Assembly (NCBI RefSeq): GCF_004745635.1
Contig: NZ_SRLB01000005.1
Span: 62,001 to 126,000, forward strand
DNA: 64,000 bases
Direction: 5' to 3'
DNA from: Methylobacterium nonmethylotrophicum
GTDB taxonomy: Bacteria; Pseudomonadota; Alphaproteobacteria; Rhizobiales; Beijerinckiaceae
How positions within the stretch are numbered: the stretch's first letter is position 1; every line of letters starts with the position of its first letter. Below the pieces are notes generated by a model that was not told where the DNA came from, searched no databases, and saw nothing but the letters and a program-made list of their open reading frames with translations. A program made the position numbers and the translations under genes. Below are positions 36,792 through 45,863 of this stretch, one piece after another.

Positions 36792-37805
36792 TCACGCCGC
36801 CTGCGGCAGCGCATCGGCGGCGGCCGCCCGGCGGGCGCGCTTCTCGGCATGCGCCAGCGCCGCCTCGCGCACCCAGGCGCCGGCAGCGTGGGCGTCGCGG
36901 CGCTGCTTCATCCGCTGGCGGTTGCAGGGGCCGTTGCCGGCGAGCACCTGCTTGAACTCCTCCCAGTCGATCGCCCCGTAGCGCCAGTGGCCGGCCGCCT
37001 CGTCGTAGGCGAGGTCGGGATCCGGGAAGGTCAGGCCGAGATACTGGCCCTGCGGTACCGTCGCGTCGACGAACTTCTGACGCAGCTCGTCGTTCGAGAA
37101 GCGCTTGATCTTCCACTTCGCCGATTGATCGGAATGCTGGCTCTCGGCGTCCGGCGGCCCGAACATCATCAGGCAGGGCCACCACCAGCGGTTCAGGGCG
37201 TCCTGCGCCATCGCCTTCTGCTCGGGCGTGCCGCGGCAGAGGGTCAGCATGATCTCGTAGCCCTGGCGCTGGTGGAAGCTCTCCTCCTTGCAGACGCGGA
37301 TCATCGCGCGCGCGTAAGGCCCATAGGAGCAGCGGCAGAGCGGGATCTGGTTCATGATCGCCGCGCCGTCGACCAGCCAGCCGATGGCGCCGATATCGGC
37401 CCAGGTCAGGGTCGGGTAGTTGAAGATCGAGGAATACTTCGCCCGGCCGGCGAGCAATTGGTCGACCAGCTCCTCGCGGCTGGTGCCGAGGGTCTCGGCC
37501 GCCGAGTAGAGGTAGAGCCCGTGGCCGGCCTCGTCCTGCACCTTGGCCAGCAGCGCGGCCTTGCGCTTGAGCGTCGGCGCGCGGGTGATCCAGTTGCCCT
37601 CCGGCAGCATGCCGACGATCTCGGAATGGGCGTGCTGCGAGATCTGCCGGGTCAGGGTGCGGCGGTAGGCCTCCGGCATCCAGTCGTTCGGCTCGATCCG
37701 CTCCTCGGCGTCGATCCGCGCCTGGAACCGGGCCGCGGCCTGCGCGTCCTCGGGGCCGCCGAGCGGAGACGGATTCTCTTTGGCGTTGAGGGCCTGCGTG
37801 TACAT
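36792..37805 (-). CDS. paaA: Phenylacetyl-CoA epoxidase catalytic subunit PaaA
   Basis: This 337-residue diiron subunit converts phenylacetyl-CoA to the 1,2-epoxide. Iron-ligand regions are visible as [17 protein letters not shown] (ExxH) and [14 protein letters not shown] (second ExxH), with [20 protein letters not shown] at the N-terminus and [20 protein letters not shown] near the end. It is the first gene of the leftward paaAB(CDE) run. A GGGAGG box precedes ATG 37805. Confidence 0.97.
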   Translation of the reverse strand: MYTQALNAKENPSPLGGPEDAQAAARFQARIDAEERIEPNDWMPEAYRRTLTRQISQHAHSEIVGMLPEGNWITRAPTLKRKAALLAKVQDEAGHGLYLYSAAETLGTSREELVDQLLAGRAKYSSIFNYPTLTWADIGAIGWLVDGAAIMNQIPLCRCSYGPYARAMIRVCKEESFHQRQGYEIMLTLCRGTPEQKAMAQDALNRWWWPCLMMFGPPDAESQHSDQSAKWKIKRFSNDELRQKFVDATVPQGQYLGLTFPDPDLAYDEAAGHWRYGAIDWEEFKQVLAGNGPCNRQRMKQRRDAHAAGAWVREAALAHAEKRARRAAAADALPQAA

Positions 37806-37836
37806 GGCCGCGCCTCCCTAAGGCTGTCCGGCCCTC

Positions 37837-37879
37837 AATATGTCACGTAATTTTTGGATTGCAAGATTTTTCGTAACAC
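37837..37879 (-). promoter_or_regulatory. Candidate paaA promoter with inverted repeat TGTYACG
   Basis: In a very GC-rich setting this stretch is AT-rich. Read leftward it offers TTGCAA (37859-37864) and CATATT (37837-37842) with 16 bp between, as possible -35/-10 boxes. On the + strand TGTCACG (37841-37847) and CGTAACA (37872-37878) form a 7-bp inverted repeat with one mismatch and 24 bp between. PaaX sites in other bacteria are also widely spaced inverted repeats, so PaaX is the obvious candidate, but the sequence differs from the E. coli site. Confidence 0.45.
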
Positions 37880-37915
37880 GTTTCCGGGCGGCGAGGCGTT
37901 CGGGGAGCGCCGCGC

Positions 37916-38788
37916 TCACCCGGCGAAGCGCGCCGCGAAGGCCGGGCCGGGCGGCGGCAGCGGGCCGGTGTCGCTGGTGGCGTTCGCGTCGAGCCAGGCT
38001 TCCGCCGCCGGCGCGATGGCCCGGTAGATCGTGGCGCAGAGGGAGCGCGCCGCCGCCCCCGGCCAGCCCTCCGGCAGCAGGTCGGCCGGCAGCAGCGGGT
38101 CCTTGAGGACGGCGCGGCGGTACTCGTGGATGAGGAGGATGCGCAGCACCAGGGCGTCGAGCCCGTCCGGGCGCCGCGTCGTCACGGCCTCTCCGGCCTG
38201 CGCGAAGATGGCGGTGAAGCGGGCATAGCGCTCGCCCACCTCCGCCACCGGCCAGGCCCGGGCGGCGAGGCGGCGGGCGGTGACCGGATTGTCCGGCCGC
38301 GCGGCGAGGCGCAGGAGTCCCTCCCCCGCGATCCCCTCCCCGGCCGTGCCGTCTGCCGACGGCGCCGCGCCGATCATCAGGTCGGGCCCGAGGCTGCCGT
38401 AGCCCGACGCCGCGAGCTCGGCCCGCTTGTCGGCGCCGTCGAGGAGCAGCAGGTCGAATGCGCCGGACCAGGCCGGCGCCGCCGGGCCGTAGATCCGCGC
38501 GGTCGCCCGCGCGAAGGCGGCGGCGCCCGTGCCGGTGAGGCGGTAGAAGCTGTTGCGGCCGAGCTTCCAGCGCTCGAACCAGCCGTCCGCGACGAGGCGC
38601 GACAGGGCGGTGCGCACCACGCCGTCGCCGATGCGGAAGGCCCGGGTGATCGCCAGCAGCGATTCCAGCGACAGCACCCCGCCACGGGGCACCACCGCGT
38701 CGCCGAAGACCGTGACAACCAGGGAACCGGCGCGGATCGGCGTGCGGGCGTGGAAGTGGTCGATGAGCGGCGCGAGGAGGTCGGCCAT
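37916..38788 (-). CDS. paaX: PaaX-family repressor of phenylacetate catabolism
   Basis: This 290-residue regulator matches PaaX. It has IRAGSLVVTVFGDAVVPRGG and SLESLLAITRAFRIGDGVVR followed by the winged-helix piece TALSRLVADGWFERWKLGRN. The C-terminal domain has RILLIHEYRRAVLKDPLLP. PaaX represses paa genes and is released by phenylacetyl-CoA in characterised systems. It lies between divergent paaZ (119 bp between starts) and paaA (110 bp between its stop and paaA), well placed to control both. Confidence 0.93.
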   Translation of the reverse strand: MADLLAPLIDHFHARTPIRAGSLVVTVFGDAVVPRGGVLSLESLLAITRAFRIGDGVVRTALSRLVADGWFERWKLGRNSFYRLTGTGAAAFARATARIYGPAAPAWSGAFDLLLLDGADKRAELAASGYGSLGPDLMIGAAPSADGTAGEGIAGEGLLRLAARPDNPVTARRLAARAWPVAEVGERYARFTAIFAQAGEAVTTRRPDGLDALVLRILLIHEYRRAVLKDPLLPADLLPEGWPGAAARSLCATIYRAIAPAAEAWLDANATSDTGPLPPPGPAFAARFAG

Positions 38789-38854
38789 CCGGGTCCTTCG
38801 GGGTGGTGCCGTCCCGATAGCTGGGCCAGGCCGGTCCTGTCGAGGCGTCGTGGC

Positions 38855-38882
38855 TTGACCAACCGGCCGGTCGGTTAATAAT
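38855..38882 (+). promoter_or_regulatory. paaZ: Candidate paaZ promoter with 16-bp palindrome in the spacer
   Basis: TTGACC (38855-38860) and AATAAT (38877-38882) are separated by 16 bp. The spacer is exactly AACCGGCCGGTCGGTT, a palindrome apart from one mismatched pair. A protein bound there would block RNA polymerase. PaaX is the adjacent candidate, but such short palindromes are also typical of TetR-family operators. Confidence 0.55.
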
Positions 38883-38907
38883 GGTCGCAGAAGAAGGGGA
38901 GGACGCC

Positions 38908-40938
38908 ATGCGGCTGGAGAGCTACGTCCAGGGACGCTGGATCGCGCCGGGGGGAGACTGGACCGGCATCCGCAGCGCCGTCACCGGCGCCGTGGTGGCG
39001 GAGGTGGGCAGCAGCGGCCTGTCGATGGCCGATGTGCTGGACCATGCCCGCCGGGTCGGCGGCCCGGCTCTGCGGCGCCTCACCTTCCACCAGCGCGCCG
39101 AGATGCTGAAGCGGCTGGCGGCCTATCTCAACGAGCGCCGGGACGGGCTCTACGCCCTGTCGCACCAGACCGGCGCGACCCGCACCGACAACCTGATCGA
39201 CATCGACGGCGGCGTCAGTACGCTGTTCGTCTACGCCTCGAAGGGCCGGCGCGAATTGCCGAACGCCACCTTCCTGATCGATGGGGCCGTGGAGCCCTTG
39301 TCGCGGGGCGGCAGCTTCGTCGGGCGCCACGTGCTCACCGCGCGCACGGGCTGTGCCGTCCACATCAACGCCTTCAACTTTCCCTGCTGGGGCCTGCTGG
39401 AGAAGCTCGCGCCCGCGATCCTCGCCGGCGTGCCGGTGGTGACGAAGCCCGCCACGATCACGGCCTACGTCGCGCACGCCCTGGTGCGGCTGATCGCCGA
39501 ATCGGGAATCCTGCCCGAGGGCGCCCTGCAATGCGTGGTCGGGCCGACCGGCGACCTGTTCGACCATCTCACCGGCCAGGACGTGGTGTCGTTCACCGGT
39601 TCGGCCGAGACGGCGCAGATGCTCCAGCGCCATCCGGTCATCGCCCGCGAGGCGGTGCATTTCGTGGCCGAGCGCGACTCGCTCAACGCCGCGATCCTGA
39701 GCCCCGATGCCGGGCCGGGCACGCCGGAATTCGACCTCTACATCCGCGAGGTCGCCAAGGAGATGACCGTCAAGGCCGGGCAGAAATGCACGGCGATCCG
39801 CCGGGCGCTGGCGCCGCGCGCCCACGTCCCGGCCGTGATCGAGGCCCTGAGCCGGCGCCTTGCGTCCGTCCGGATCGGCGATCCCGCCCGCGAGGACGTG
39901 CGGATGGGGCCGGTGGTGGGCCTGTCGCAGCGCCGCGACGTGCTCGCCCGGGTCGAGGCGCTGCGGGCGGAAGCCGAGCTGGTCTTCGGCGATCCGGCGC
40001 GGGTCGCGGTCGAGGGGGCGGATCCGGAGAAAGGCGCCTTCCTGCCGCCGCTGCTTCTGCATTGCCCCGACCCGCTCCGGGCCCGGCAGGTGCATACGCT
40101 CGAGGCCTTCGGCCCGGTCTGCACCGTGATGGGCTATGACGGGCTCGAGGAGGCGGCGTCGCTCGCCAATCGCGGCGAGGGCAGCCTCGTCGCCTCGCTC
40201 TACACGCACGATCCGGCGGCGGCGGCGGAGCTGGTCTTCGGGGTCGGGGCCTATCACGGCCGCCTCGTCGTCATCGACCGCGACTGCGCCAAGGAGCAGA
40301 CCGGCCACGGCTCGCCGATGCCGCACATGATGCATGGCGGCCCCGGCCGGGCCGGCGGCGGCGAGGAACTGGGCGGCGTACGCGCCCTCCACCACTACAT
40401 GCAGCGCACGGCGCTCCAGGGTTCGCCGGCGATGCTGAGCCGGATCACGCAGAGCTGGATCAAGGGCGCGCCGGAGACGATCCTCCCCGAGCATCCGTTC
40501 CGCTGCCACTTCGAGGACCTGGAGATCGGCCGCAGCTTCCACTCGGCCGAGCGGGTGATCACGCTGGAGGACATCGAGCACTTCGCCCACTTCACCGGCG
40601 ACACCTTCTACGCCCACATGAGCGAGGAGGCGACGAAGGGGCATCCGTTCTTCCCGGGCCGGGTGGCGCACGGCTACCTGCTGCTCTCCTTCGCGGCCGG
40701 CCTGTTCGTCGATCCCGATCCGGGCCCGGTTCTCGCCAATTACGGGCTCGATTCCCTCCGCTTCCTCAAGCCGATCCAGCCCGGCGAGGCGATCCGGGTG
40801 CGCCTCACCGCCAAGGAGAAGTCGCCCCGCAACGCGCAGTACGGCGAGGTGCGGTGGGACGTCGAGATCCAGACGGCGGCGGGGGAGATCGCGGCGACGT
40901 ATGAGCTGCTGACGATGAATGCGATGCGGGGGGTGTGA
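38908..40938 (+). CDS. paaZ: Bifunctional oxepin-CoA hydrolase / 3-oxo-5,6-didehydrosuberyl-CoA semialdehyde dehydrogenase
   Basis: This 676-residue fusion protein opens the oxepin-CoA ring and oxidises the resulting aldehyde. Residues ~1-530 form the aldehyde dehydrogenase, with E255 in [10 protein letters not shown] and C294 in [11 protein letters not shown] as the catalytic pair. Residues ~545-676 form the MaoC-like hydratase ([31 protein letters not shown]). ATG 38908 follows AAGGGGAGG and lies downstream of the predicted promoter, so it is preferred to the in-frame ATG at 38881, which overlaps the -10 box. The gene is divergent from paaX. Confidence 0.95.
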   Translation: MRLESYVQGRWIAPGGDWTGIRSAVTGAVVAEVGSSGLSMADVLDHARRVGGPALRRLTFHQRAEMLKRLAAYLNERRDGLYALSHQTGATRTDNLIDIDGGVSTLFVYASKGRRELPNATFLIDGAVEPLSRGGSFVGRHVLTARTGCAVHINAFNFPCWGLLEKLAPAILAGVPVVTKPATITAYVAHALVRLIAESGILPEGALQCVVGPTGDLFDHLTGQDVVSFTGSAETAQMLQRHPVIAREAVHFVAERDSLNAAILSPDAGPGTPEFDLYIREVAKEMTVKAGQKCTAIRRALAPRAHVPAVIEALSRRLASVRIGDPAREDVRMGPVVGLSQRRDVLARVEALRAEAELVFGDPARVAVEGADPEKGAFLPPLLLHCPDPLRARQVHTLEAFGPVCTVMGYDGLEEAASLANRGEGSLVASLYTHDPAAAAELVFGVGAYHGRLVVIDRDCAKEQTGHGSPMPHMMHGGPGRAGGGEELGGVRALHHYMQRTALQGSPAMLSRITQSWIKGAPETILPEHPFRCHFEDLEIGRSFHSAERVITLEDIEHFAHFTGDTFYAHMSEEATKGHPFFPGRVAHGYLLLSFAAGLFVDPDPGPVLANYGLDSLRFLKPIQPGEAIRVRLTAKEKSPRNAQYGEVRWDVEIQTAAGEIAATYELLTMNAMRGV

Positions 40939-40972
40939 CGGGACGCTCCGGTCTTAACCCCCCCCGCAAAGT

Positions 40973-41264
40973 GCAGGGCTGTCCGGGGAAGAGAGAGTGG
41001 CGCGAGGTTCCCCCCCTCTCCCCGCGGGCGGGGAGAGGGCCGTGTCGACGTTCAGGAGACACGGCAAGCGGAGGCGCAGCCGGAGCGAGGGTGAGGGGGT
41101 AGTTCCGGATGAGACTCCTCCGGCACCTCCCCCCTCACCCTCGGGTCGATCCCTGCGGGATCGATACGCCGCCTCGCCGCGCCGACGACAAGGTCGTCGC
41201 GGCCCTCTCCCCGCCTGCGGGGAGAGGGGAAGACTCGCGCCTTCTCTTTCCCCGGACAGCCCTG
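40973..41264. repeat. MITE-like element, family M2, copy 2
   Basis: It is bounded by GCAGGGCTGTCCGGGGAA (40973-40990) and its complement with one mismatch (ending 41264). The arms continue inward with a GCGCGAG motif on both sides. The interior carries CCCTCTCCCCGC/GCGGGGAGAGGG palindromes and differs from copy 1. There is no transposase frame. Confidence 0.65.
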
Positions 41265-41299
41265 TGCGGAGGGGGAGGGTTCAGGCGCGCGCCTCTGAG

Positions 41300-41530
41300 A
41301 GCCTGTTTGACGTGTCTGGCAAATTTATCCCACCCTCAACCTCATCCTGAGGTGTCGGCGATCGGAGATCGCGCACGATTGAAGATCGACTGACCTCGAA
41401 GGAGGCTTCCAGCAACCACTGTGATATCTGGAGCCCTCCTTCGAGGCTCCTTTCAGTCGCACCTCAGGATGAGGTCGTGAACGGGATAGATCTGGCCCAT
41501 GCGATACCGTTCTCGGCAGTCAAGCAGGCT
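41300..41530. repeat. MITE-like element, family M1, copy A (231 bp)
   Basis: The terminal inverted repeats are AGCCTGTTTGAC and GTCAAGCAGGCT (11 of 12 bp pair). The interior holds the nested palindrome CCTCATCCTGAGG...CCTCAGGATGAGG and CTCGAAGGAGG/CCTCCTTCGAG. Flanks are CTGAG and CTGAA, a possible 5-bp target duplication with one change. It is nearly the same as copy B at 48751-48965. Confidence 0.75.
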
Positions 41531-41542
41531 CTGAAGCAGTCG

Positions 41543-42784
41543 TCACCCGAACCGCCCCGCCCGCAGCGCCTCCACCTCCACCGCCGGCCTGCGCCCCGCC
41601 AGCAGGTCCGCCACGATCCGCCCGGTCCCGGCGCTCTGCGTCAGCCCGAGATGGCCGTGGCCGAAGGCGTAGATCACCCGCGGGCTCGCCCGCGACGGAC
41701 CGATCACCGGCAGGCTGTCGGGGAGCGACGGCCGAAATCCCATCCATGACCGGCCGCCCTCCGTCCGCAGCCCGGGCAGGAAGGCGGCGGCCTTGCGCAG
41801 CATCGCGTCCGCGCGGGCGAAGTTGGGCGGGCGGTGGAGGCCGCCGAACTCGACGGCGCCGCCGACCCGGATACCGGTCGCGAGCGGCGTCACCACGAAG
41901 CCGTGGCCGCCGAAGGTGAGCTGGCGGCGCAACGGGAAGGCGCCTGGCGGCAGCGTGGTGTTGTAGCCGCGCTCGGTGTCGAGCGGCACCCGGTCGCCGA
42001 GGCGGCGGGCGAGGTCCCGCGACCAGGCCCCGGCAGCGAGGACGCAGGCGTCGGCGGTCAGCGTGGCGCCGTCGGCGAGCGTCAGGCGCACGCCCTCACC
42101 GGCGGGCCCGATCTCCCTCACCTCTCCCCCGGCGAGCGCCGCGCCCTTCGCCATGACGTCGGCGTGCAGCGCCAGGGCGAACCGGTGCGGATCGTCGACC
42201 GTAATCCAGTGCGGCGTGAAGGTGCCGGCAACGAGCCGCGGCGACAGGCCGGGCTGCAGCTCCGCGAGGCGGGCGCCGCGGACATGCTCGAAGGCGATGC
42301 CCTCCCGCGCCCGGGCGGCCCAGCCGGGCTCGGCGGCGGCGAGCTCCGCCTCGCTCTCGTAGAGTTCGAGGTTGCCGTCGCGCCGCAGCCGCCCGGCGAG
42401 GCCCGCCGCCTCCACCATCGCTGCCATCGCCTGCGCGGCGAGCCGCATCAGGCCGGCCTGCACGGTCGTCGCGTGGCGGTGACGGTCGGGCAGGCTGGCG
42501 CGCCAGAAGCGCAGGAGCCAGGGCGCGATCCGCGGCAGGTAGGCGGGCGGCAGCGCCAGCGGCCCGAGGGGATCGAGGAGCCAGGCCGGCGCCTTGCGGA
42601 GGATGCCCGGCGAGGCGAGCGGCAGCACGTCCGTGAAGGCGAGGGCCCCGGCATTGCCGAAGCTCGCCCCCTCGGCGACGCCGCCGCGCTCGACGAGCCG
42701 CACCCGCCAGCCCTCGGCGAGCAGGTGATGAGCGCAGGCGAGGCCGACGATGCCGGCCCCGACGACGATGACCTCGCGGGCCAA
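41543..42784 (-). CDS. DadA-like FAD-dependent D-amino acid dehydrogenase (probable D-hydroxyproline oxidase)
   Basis: This 413-residue flavoprotein has the N-terminal dinucleotide motif VIVVGAGIVGLACAHHLLAE, the DAO domain segment LAAGAWSRDLARRLG, and the C-terminal FGHGHLGLTQSAGTGRIVAD. It oxidises a D-amino or imino acid and passes electrons to the membrane chain. Placed directly after a DapA-family pyrroline-hydroxycarboxylate deaminase and a Liv transporter, it is most simply read as HypO-like D-hydroxyproline dehydrogenase; a general D-amino acid role remains possible. The start is TTG 42784 behind AAGAGG, 9 bp after the upstream stop; no ATG or GTG is available before the FAD motif. 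Confidence 0.85.
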   Translation of the reverse strand: MAREVIVVGAGIVGLACAHHLLAEGWRVRLVERGGVAEGASFGNAGALAFTDVLPLASPGILRKAPAWLLDPLGPLALPPAYLPRIAPWLLRFWRASLPDRHRHATTVQAGLMRLAAQAMAAMVEAAGLAGRLRRDGNLELYESEAELAAAEPGWAARAREGIAFEHVRGARLAELQPGLSPRLVAGTFTPHWITVDDPHRFALALHADVMAKGAALAGGEVREIGPAGEGVRLTLADGATLTADACVLAAGAWSRDLARRLGDRVPLDTERGYNTTLPPGAFPLRRQLTFGGHGFVVTPLATGIRVGGAVEFGGLHRPPNFARADAMLRKAAAFLPGLRTEGGRSWMGFRPSLPDSLPVIGPSRASPRVIYAFGHGHLGLTQSAGTGRIVADLLAGRRPAVEVEALRAGRFG

Positions 42785-42793
42785 GGCGGCCTC

Positions 42794-43690
42794 TTACGCC
42801 GCGAGCTTCAGGCTCGGGCGGCGCTCGAGCGCGGTCCGGACGATCGCCTCGACGGCGGCCCGGCGCTCCCCCGAGAGGGGCTTTCGCGGCATGCGGACGT
42901 GCTCGGTCGAGCCGATCGCCAGCGCCTCGGCGAGCTTGATGTTCTGGACCAGGAAGGTCGAGACGTCGAGGTCGAGGAGCGGGCGGAACCAGCGGTAGAT
43001 CTCGAGGGCTTCCGCGTATCGGCCGGCCTTCATCAGCCGGTAGATCGCCACGGTCTCTTCGGGGAAGGCGACGACCAGGCCCGCGACCCAGCCGACCGCG
43101 CCGACGCTGAGCGCCTCGAAGGCGAGGTTGTCGACGCCGGTGAGCACCGCGAAGCGGTCGCCGAAATGGTTGATGATCTCGGTGGTGCGGCGGATGTCGT
43201 CGGAGGATTCCTTGATGGCCACGAAGCGGGAATCGGAGGCCAGCCGCTCCATGATCGGCACCGTCACGTCGACCCGGTAGGCGACGCGGTTCGAGTAGAC
43301 CATCACCGGCAGGTCGCCGGCGGCGGCCACGGCGCCCAGGGTCGCGACCGTCTCGTCCGCGTCGGTGTGGTAGATCGGGCTCGGCACCACCATCAGGCCG
43401 GCCGCGCCCGCCTTGGCGGCTCGGGCGGCGAGCGCGCAGGCCTCGCGGGTGCCGGCCTCGGAGACGGTGAGCAGCACCGGCTTGCCCTCGGCGACCGACT
43501 GGGCGGTCTTCAGCACCGCGAGGCGCTCGTCGGGCGACAGCATCGGGCCCTCGCCGAGCGAGCCGCAGACGATGAGGCCGTCGCAGCCGGCCTTCATCTG
43601 CAGCGCGAAGCAGCGCTCCATCTCGGCGTGGTCGAGGGCACCGTCGGCGGTGAACTTGGTGGTGACGGCGGGAAGGACGCCTGTCCACAT
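42794..43690 (-). CDS. DapA-family lyase, probable 1-pyrroline-4-hydroxy-2-carboxylate deaminase
   Basis: This 298-residue TIM-barrel enzyme of the dihydrodipicolinate synthase family has the Schiff-base lysine K160 in FVAIKESSDDIRRTTEI. It also has GSLGEGPMLSPDERLAV (the usual GTTGE loop altered to GSLGE) and Y132 in VMVYSNRVAYRVDV. These variants differ from true DapA and fit the hydroxyproline-pathway deaminase known in Sinorhizobium and Pseudomonas. It follows livM by 36 bp and precedes the DadA-like oxidase by 9 bp. Assignment to hydroxyproline rests on family resemblance plus context. Confidence 0.8.
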   Translation of the reverse strand: MWTGVLPAVTTKFTADGALDHAEMERCFALQMKAGCDGLIVCGSLGEGPMLSPDERLAVLKTAQSVAEGKPVLLTVSEAGTREACALAARAAKAGAAGLMVVPSPIYHTDADETVATLGAVAAAGDLPVMVYSNRVAYRVDVTVPIMERLASDSRFVAIKESSDDIRRTTEIINHFGDRFAVLTGVDNLAFEALSVGAVGWVAGLVVAFPEETVAIYRLMKAGRYAEALEIYRWFRPLLDLDVSTFLVQNIKLAEALAIGSTEHVRMPRKPLSGERRAAVEAIVRTALERRPSLKLAA

Positions 43691-43726
43691 GGGTCGTGTC
43701 TCCTGAGGTGTCGTCGGGTTGGAAGG

Positions 43727-44713
43727 TCAGGCCGCCTCGGCGACCGGGGGAGGCTCGGGCTGCGGCCGCGCCGCCCGGGCGGCGCGGCGGTGGCGCAGGT
43801 GCAGCCACTCGCCGACGACGCCGCGGCGGAAGAACGAGACGCAGAGGATGAAGATCAGGCCGATCACCACCGTGACGAGGTCGCCGATCGTCGCGAGGTA
43901 GTTCTGCAGGCCCACCACCAGGGCGGCGCCGACGAGGGGCCCGAACAGGGTGCCGACGCCGCCGAGCAGCGTCATCAGCACCACCTCGGTCGAGGTGTGC
44001 AGCGAGACGTCGTTGAGCGAGACGAGGCCGAAGACCAGGGCCTTGAGGGCGCCGGCATAGCCGGCGAGCGCCGCCGAGAGCACGAAGGCGAGGAGCTGGA
44101 ACCGGGCGGCATCGTAGCCGAGCGACACCGCCCGCGCCTCGTTGTCGCGCACCGCCTGCAGGATCTGGCCGAAGGGCGAGTGCACCACCCGGTCGACGAA
44201 CAGGAAGCCGGCGGCGAACAGGACGAGCGCCAGATAGTACATCGCGGTGTCGTTCTGGAGGTCGAGAAGGCCGAGGAGCGTGCCGCGCGGGATGCCCTGG
44301 AGCCCGTCCTCGCCGCCGGTCCAGCGGACCTGCACCGCCAGGAAGTAGACGATCTGCGACAAAGCGAGCGTGATCATCGCGAAGTAGATGCCGCGCCGGC
44401 GGATCGCGAGGCCCCCGATGGCGAAGCCGACGAGCGCGGAGACCGCGACGCCCGCCACGAAGGCGACCGGCACGCCGAGCGGGTGGGCGCCGAATCGGAT
44501 CATCAGCGCCCCGGTCACGTAGCCGGCGCTGCCCAGGAAGGCCGCGTGGGCGAAGGAGACGAGGCCGGTGAAACCGAGCAGCAGGTTGAACGCGCAGGCG
44601 AACAGCCCGTAGGCCATCACCTTCATGACGAAGATCGGGTAGATCAGCCCGGGCACCAGCGGCACCAGGACGAGCAGCGCGACGAGGGCGGCAAACAGGG
44701 TCCTGGTGGTCAT
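43727..44713 (-). CDS. livM: Branched-chain amino acid-type ABC permease LivM
   Basis: This 328-residue permease has about eight to ten helices and the family segments FNLLLGFTGLVSFAHAAFLG, RRRGIYFAMITLALSQIVYF, GYDAARFQLLAFVLSAALAG and TLLGGVGTLFGPLVGAALVV. It pairs with LivH, whose stop is one base from this start. The C-terminal ~25 residues are Arg/Pro-rich. It is part of the seven-gene leftward transport and degradation operon. Confidence 0.93.
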   Translation of the reverse strand: MTTRTLFAALVALLVLVPLVPGLIYPIFVMKVMAYGLFACAFNLLLGFTGLVSFAHAAFLGSAGYVTGALMIRFGAHPLGVPVAFVAGVAVSALVGFAIGGLAIRRRGIYFAMITLALSQIVYFLAVQVRWTGGEDGLQGIPRGTLLGLLDLQNDTAMYYLALVLFAAGFLFVDRVVHSPFGQILQAVRDNEARAVSLGYDAARFQLLAFVLSAALAGYAGALKALVFGLVSLNDVSLHTSTEVVLMTLLGGVGTLFGPLVGAALVVGLQNYLATIGDLVTVVIGLIFILCVSFFRRGVVGEWLHLRHRRAARAARPQPEPPPVAEAA

Positions 44714-44714
44714 C

Positions 44715-45620
44715 TCACGCCTCGCGCCCGAACAGGCCGGCCGGGCGCAGGAGCAGCGCCAGGGCCATGATCACGAAGACCACCACGGTCGAGGCCTCCG
44801 GATAGACCATCTTGGTCAGGCCCTCGATCAGCCCGAGGCCGAGGCCGGTGAGCATGGCGCCCAGGATCGAGCCGAGGCCGCCGATCACCACCACCGCGAA
44901 CACGATGTTGAGGAGGCTGCCGCCCATCAGCGGCGTGACCTGCATGATGGGGGCGGCCAGCACCCCGGCGATGCCGGCGAGCGCCACCCCGAAGCCGTAG
45001 GTCAGGGTGATCATCACCGGCACGTTGATGCCGAAGGCCTGGAGCAGGCGCGGGTTCTCGGTGCCGGCCCGCAGGTAGGCGCCGAGCTTGGTGCGCTCGA
45101 ACAGGTACCAGGTGGAAAGGCAGATCAGCAGCGAGGCGACCACGACGAACACGCGGTATTTCGGCAGCAGCATGAAGCCGACGTCGACCGGGCCCTGCAG
45201 GATCTCCGGCGGCTCGTAGCCCTGGCCCGACACGCCGAAGGCGTAGCGAAAGCCGCCCTCCATCACCAGCGCCACCCCGAAGGTGAGGAGCAGGCCGTAG
45301 AGGTGGTCGAGGTGGTAGAGCCGGCGCAGCAGGGTCCGCTCGACCGCCATGCCGAAGACCGCGACGAGGGCCGGGGCCAGCACCAGGGCGAGCCAGAAAT
45401 TCACCTGCAGGTCCGGCTGGCCGAGCCAGGGCCCGATCTGCGTCAGCCCGATCCAGGCCAGGAACGCCGCCATCATGAACTGCGCCCCGTGGGTGAAATT
45501 GATGATGTTGAGCAGGCCGAAGATGATCGCCAGCCCCATGCTCAGCATGGCGTAGAAGCAGCCGCCGATGAGCCCGATGGTGAGCTGGGCCAGGAAGGCC
45601 TGGAGGGTGATGTCCGACAT
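44715..45620 (-). CDS. livH: Branched-chain amino acid-type ABC permease LivH
   Basis: This 301-residue permease has about eight helices with LSMGLAIIFGLLNIINFTHG, TERTLLRRLYHLDHLYGLLL-type and VVIGGLGSILGAMLTGLGLG, all hallmarks of LivH. It starts at ATG 45620. A 243-bp gap containing an R1 palindrome separates it from the binding-protein gene, in contrast to the one-base gap to livM. Confidence 0.93.
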   Translation of the reverse strand: MSDITLQAFLAQLTIGLIGGCFYAMLSMGLAIIFGLLNIINFTHGAQFMMAAFLAWIGLTQIGPWLGQPDLQVNFWLALVLAPALVAVFGMAVERTLLRRLYHLDHLYGLLLTFGVALVMEGGFRYAFGVSGQGYEPPEILQGPVDVGFMLLPKYRVFVVVASLLICLSTWYLFERTKLGAYLRAGTENPRLLQAFGINVPVMITLTYGFGVALAGIAGVLAAPIMQVTPLMGGSLLNIVFAVVVIGGLGSILGAMLTGLGLGLIEGLTKMVYPEASTVVVFVIMALALLLRPAGLFGREA

Positions 45621-45660
45621 GGGAGGACCGGGGAAGACTGACGGGACGGTTCGGATTGTC

Positions 45661-45847
45661 CCCTCCCCCCTCTGCGGGGGAGGGTGCCCGGCTGCGAGTG
45701 CGAAGCACTCGTGCGCCGGGCGGGAGAGGGGACGCCGCTTCCGGAGAGGTCGCGACCGTCATGACGGGCACTCCCTGGATCGGCGTCGCGCTGCCCCTCT
45801 CCCGCCCCGCATCCGCGGGGCACCCTCCCCCGCAGAGGGGGGGAGGG
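45661..45847. repeat. Palindromic dispersed repeat, family R1, copy 2
   Basis: It shares CCCTCTGCGGGGGAGGGTGCC ends (in inverted arrangement) and the internal CGCCGCTTCCGGAGA segment with the copy at 1036-1210. It lies inside the liv operon, between the stop of the binding-protein gene and the start of livH. Confidence 0.75.
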
Positions 45848-45863
45848 TTCAAGCAGCGCCGCG

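Larger units (their letters stand above)
40939..41542. other. 604-bp intergenic region with two different repeat elements
   Basis: No gene is supported. The interval holds an M2 element (40973-41264) and an M1 MITE-like element (41300-41530), ending 12 bp before the stop codon of the DadA-like gene. paaZ and the DadA-like gene converge on it, so the palindromes may also end transcription. Confidence 0.75.

Noticed and set aside
41834..44770. 978-residue plus-strand open frame opposite the DadA/DapA/LivM genes
   Set aside because: Same reason: full overlap with three well-supported genes and a His/Glu/Arg-rich composition without motifs.
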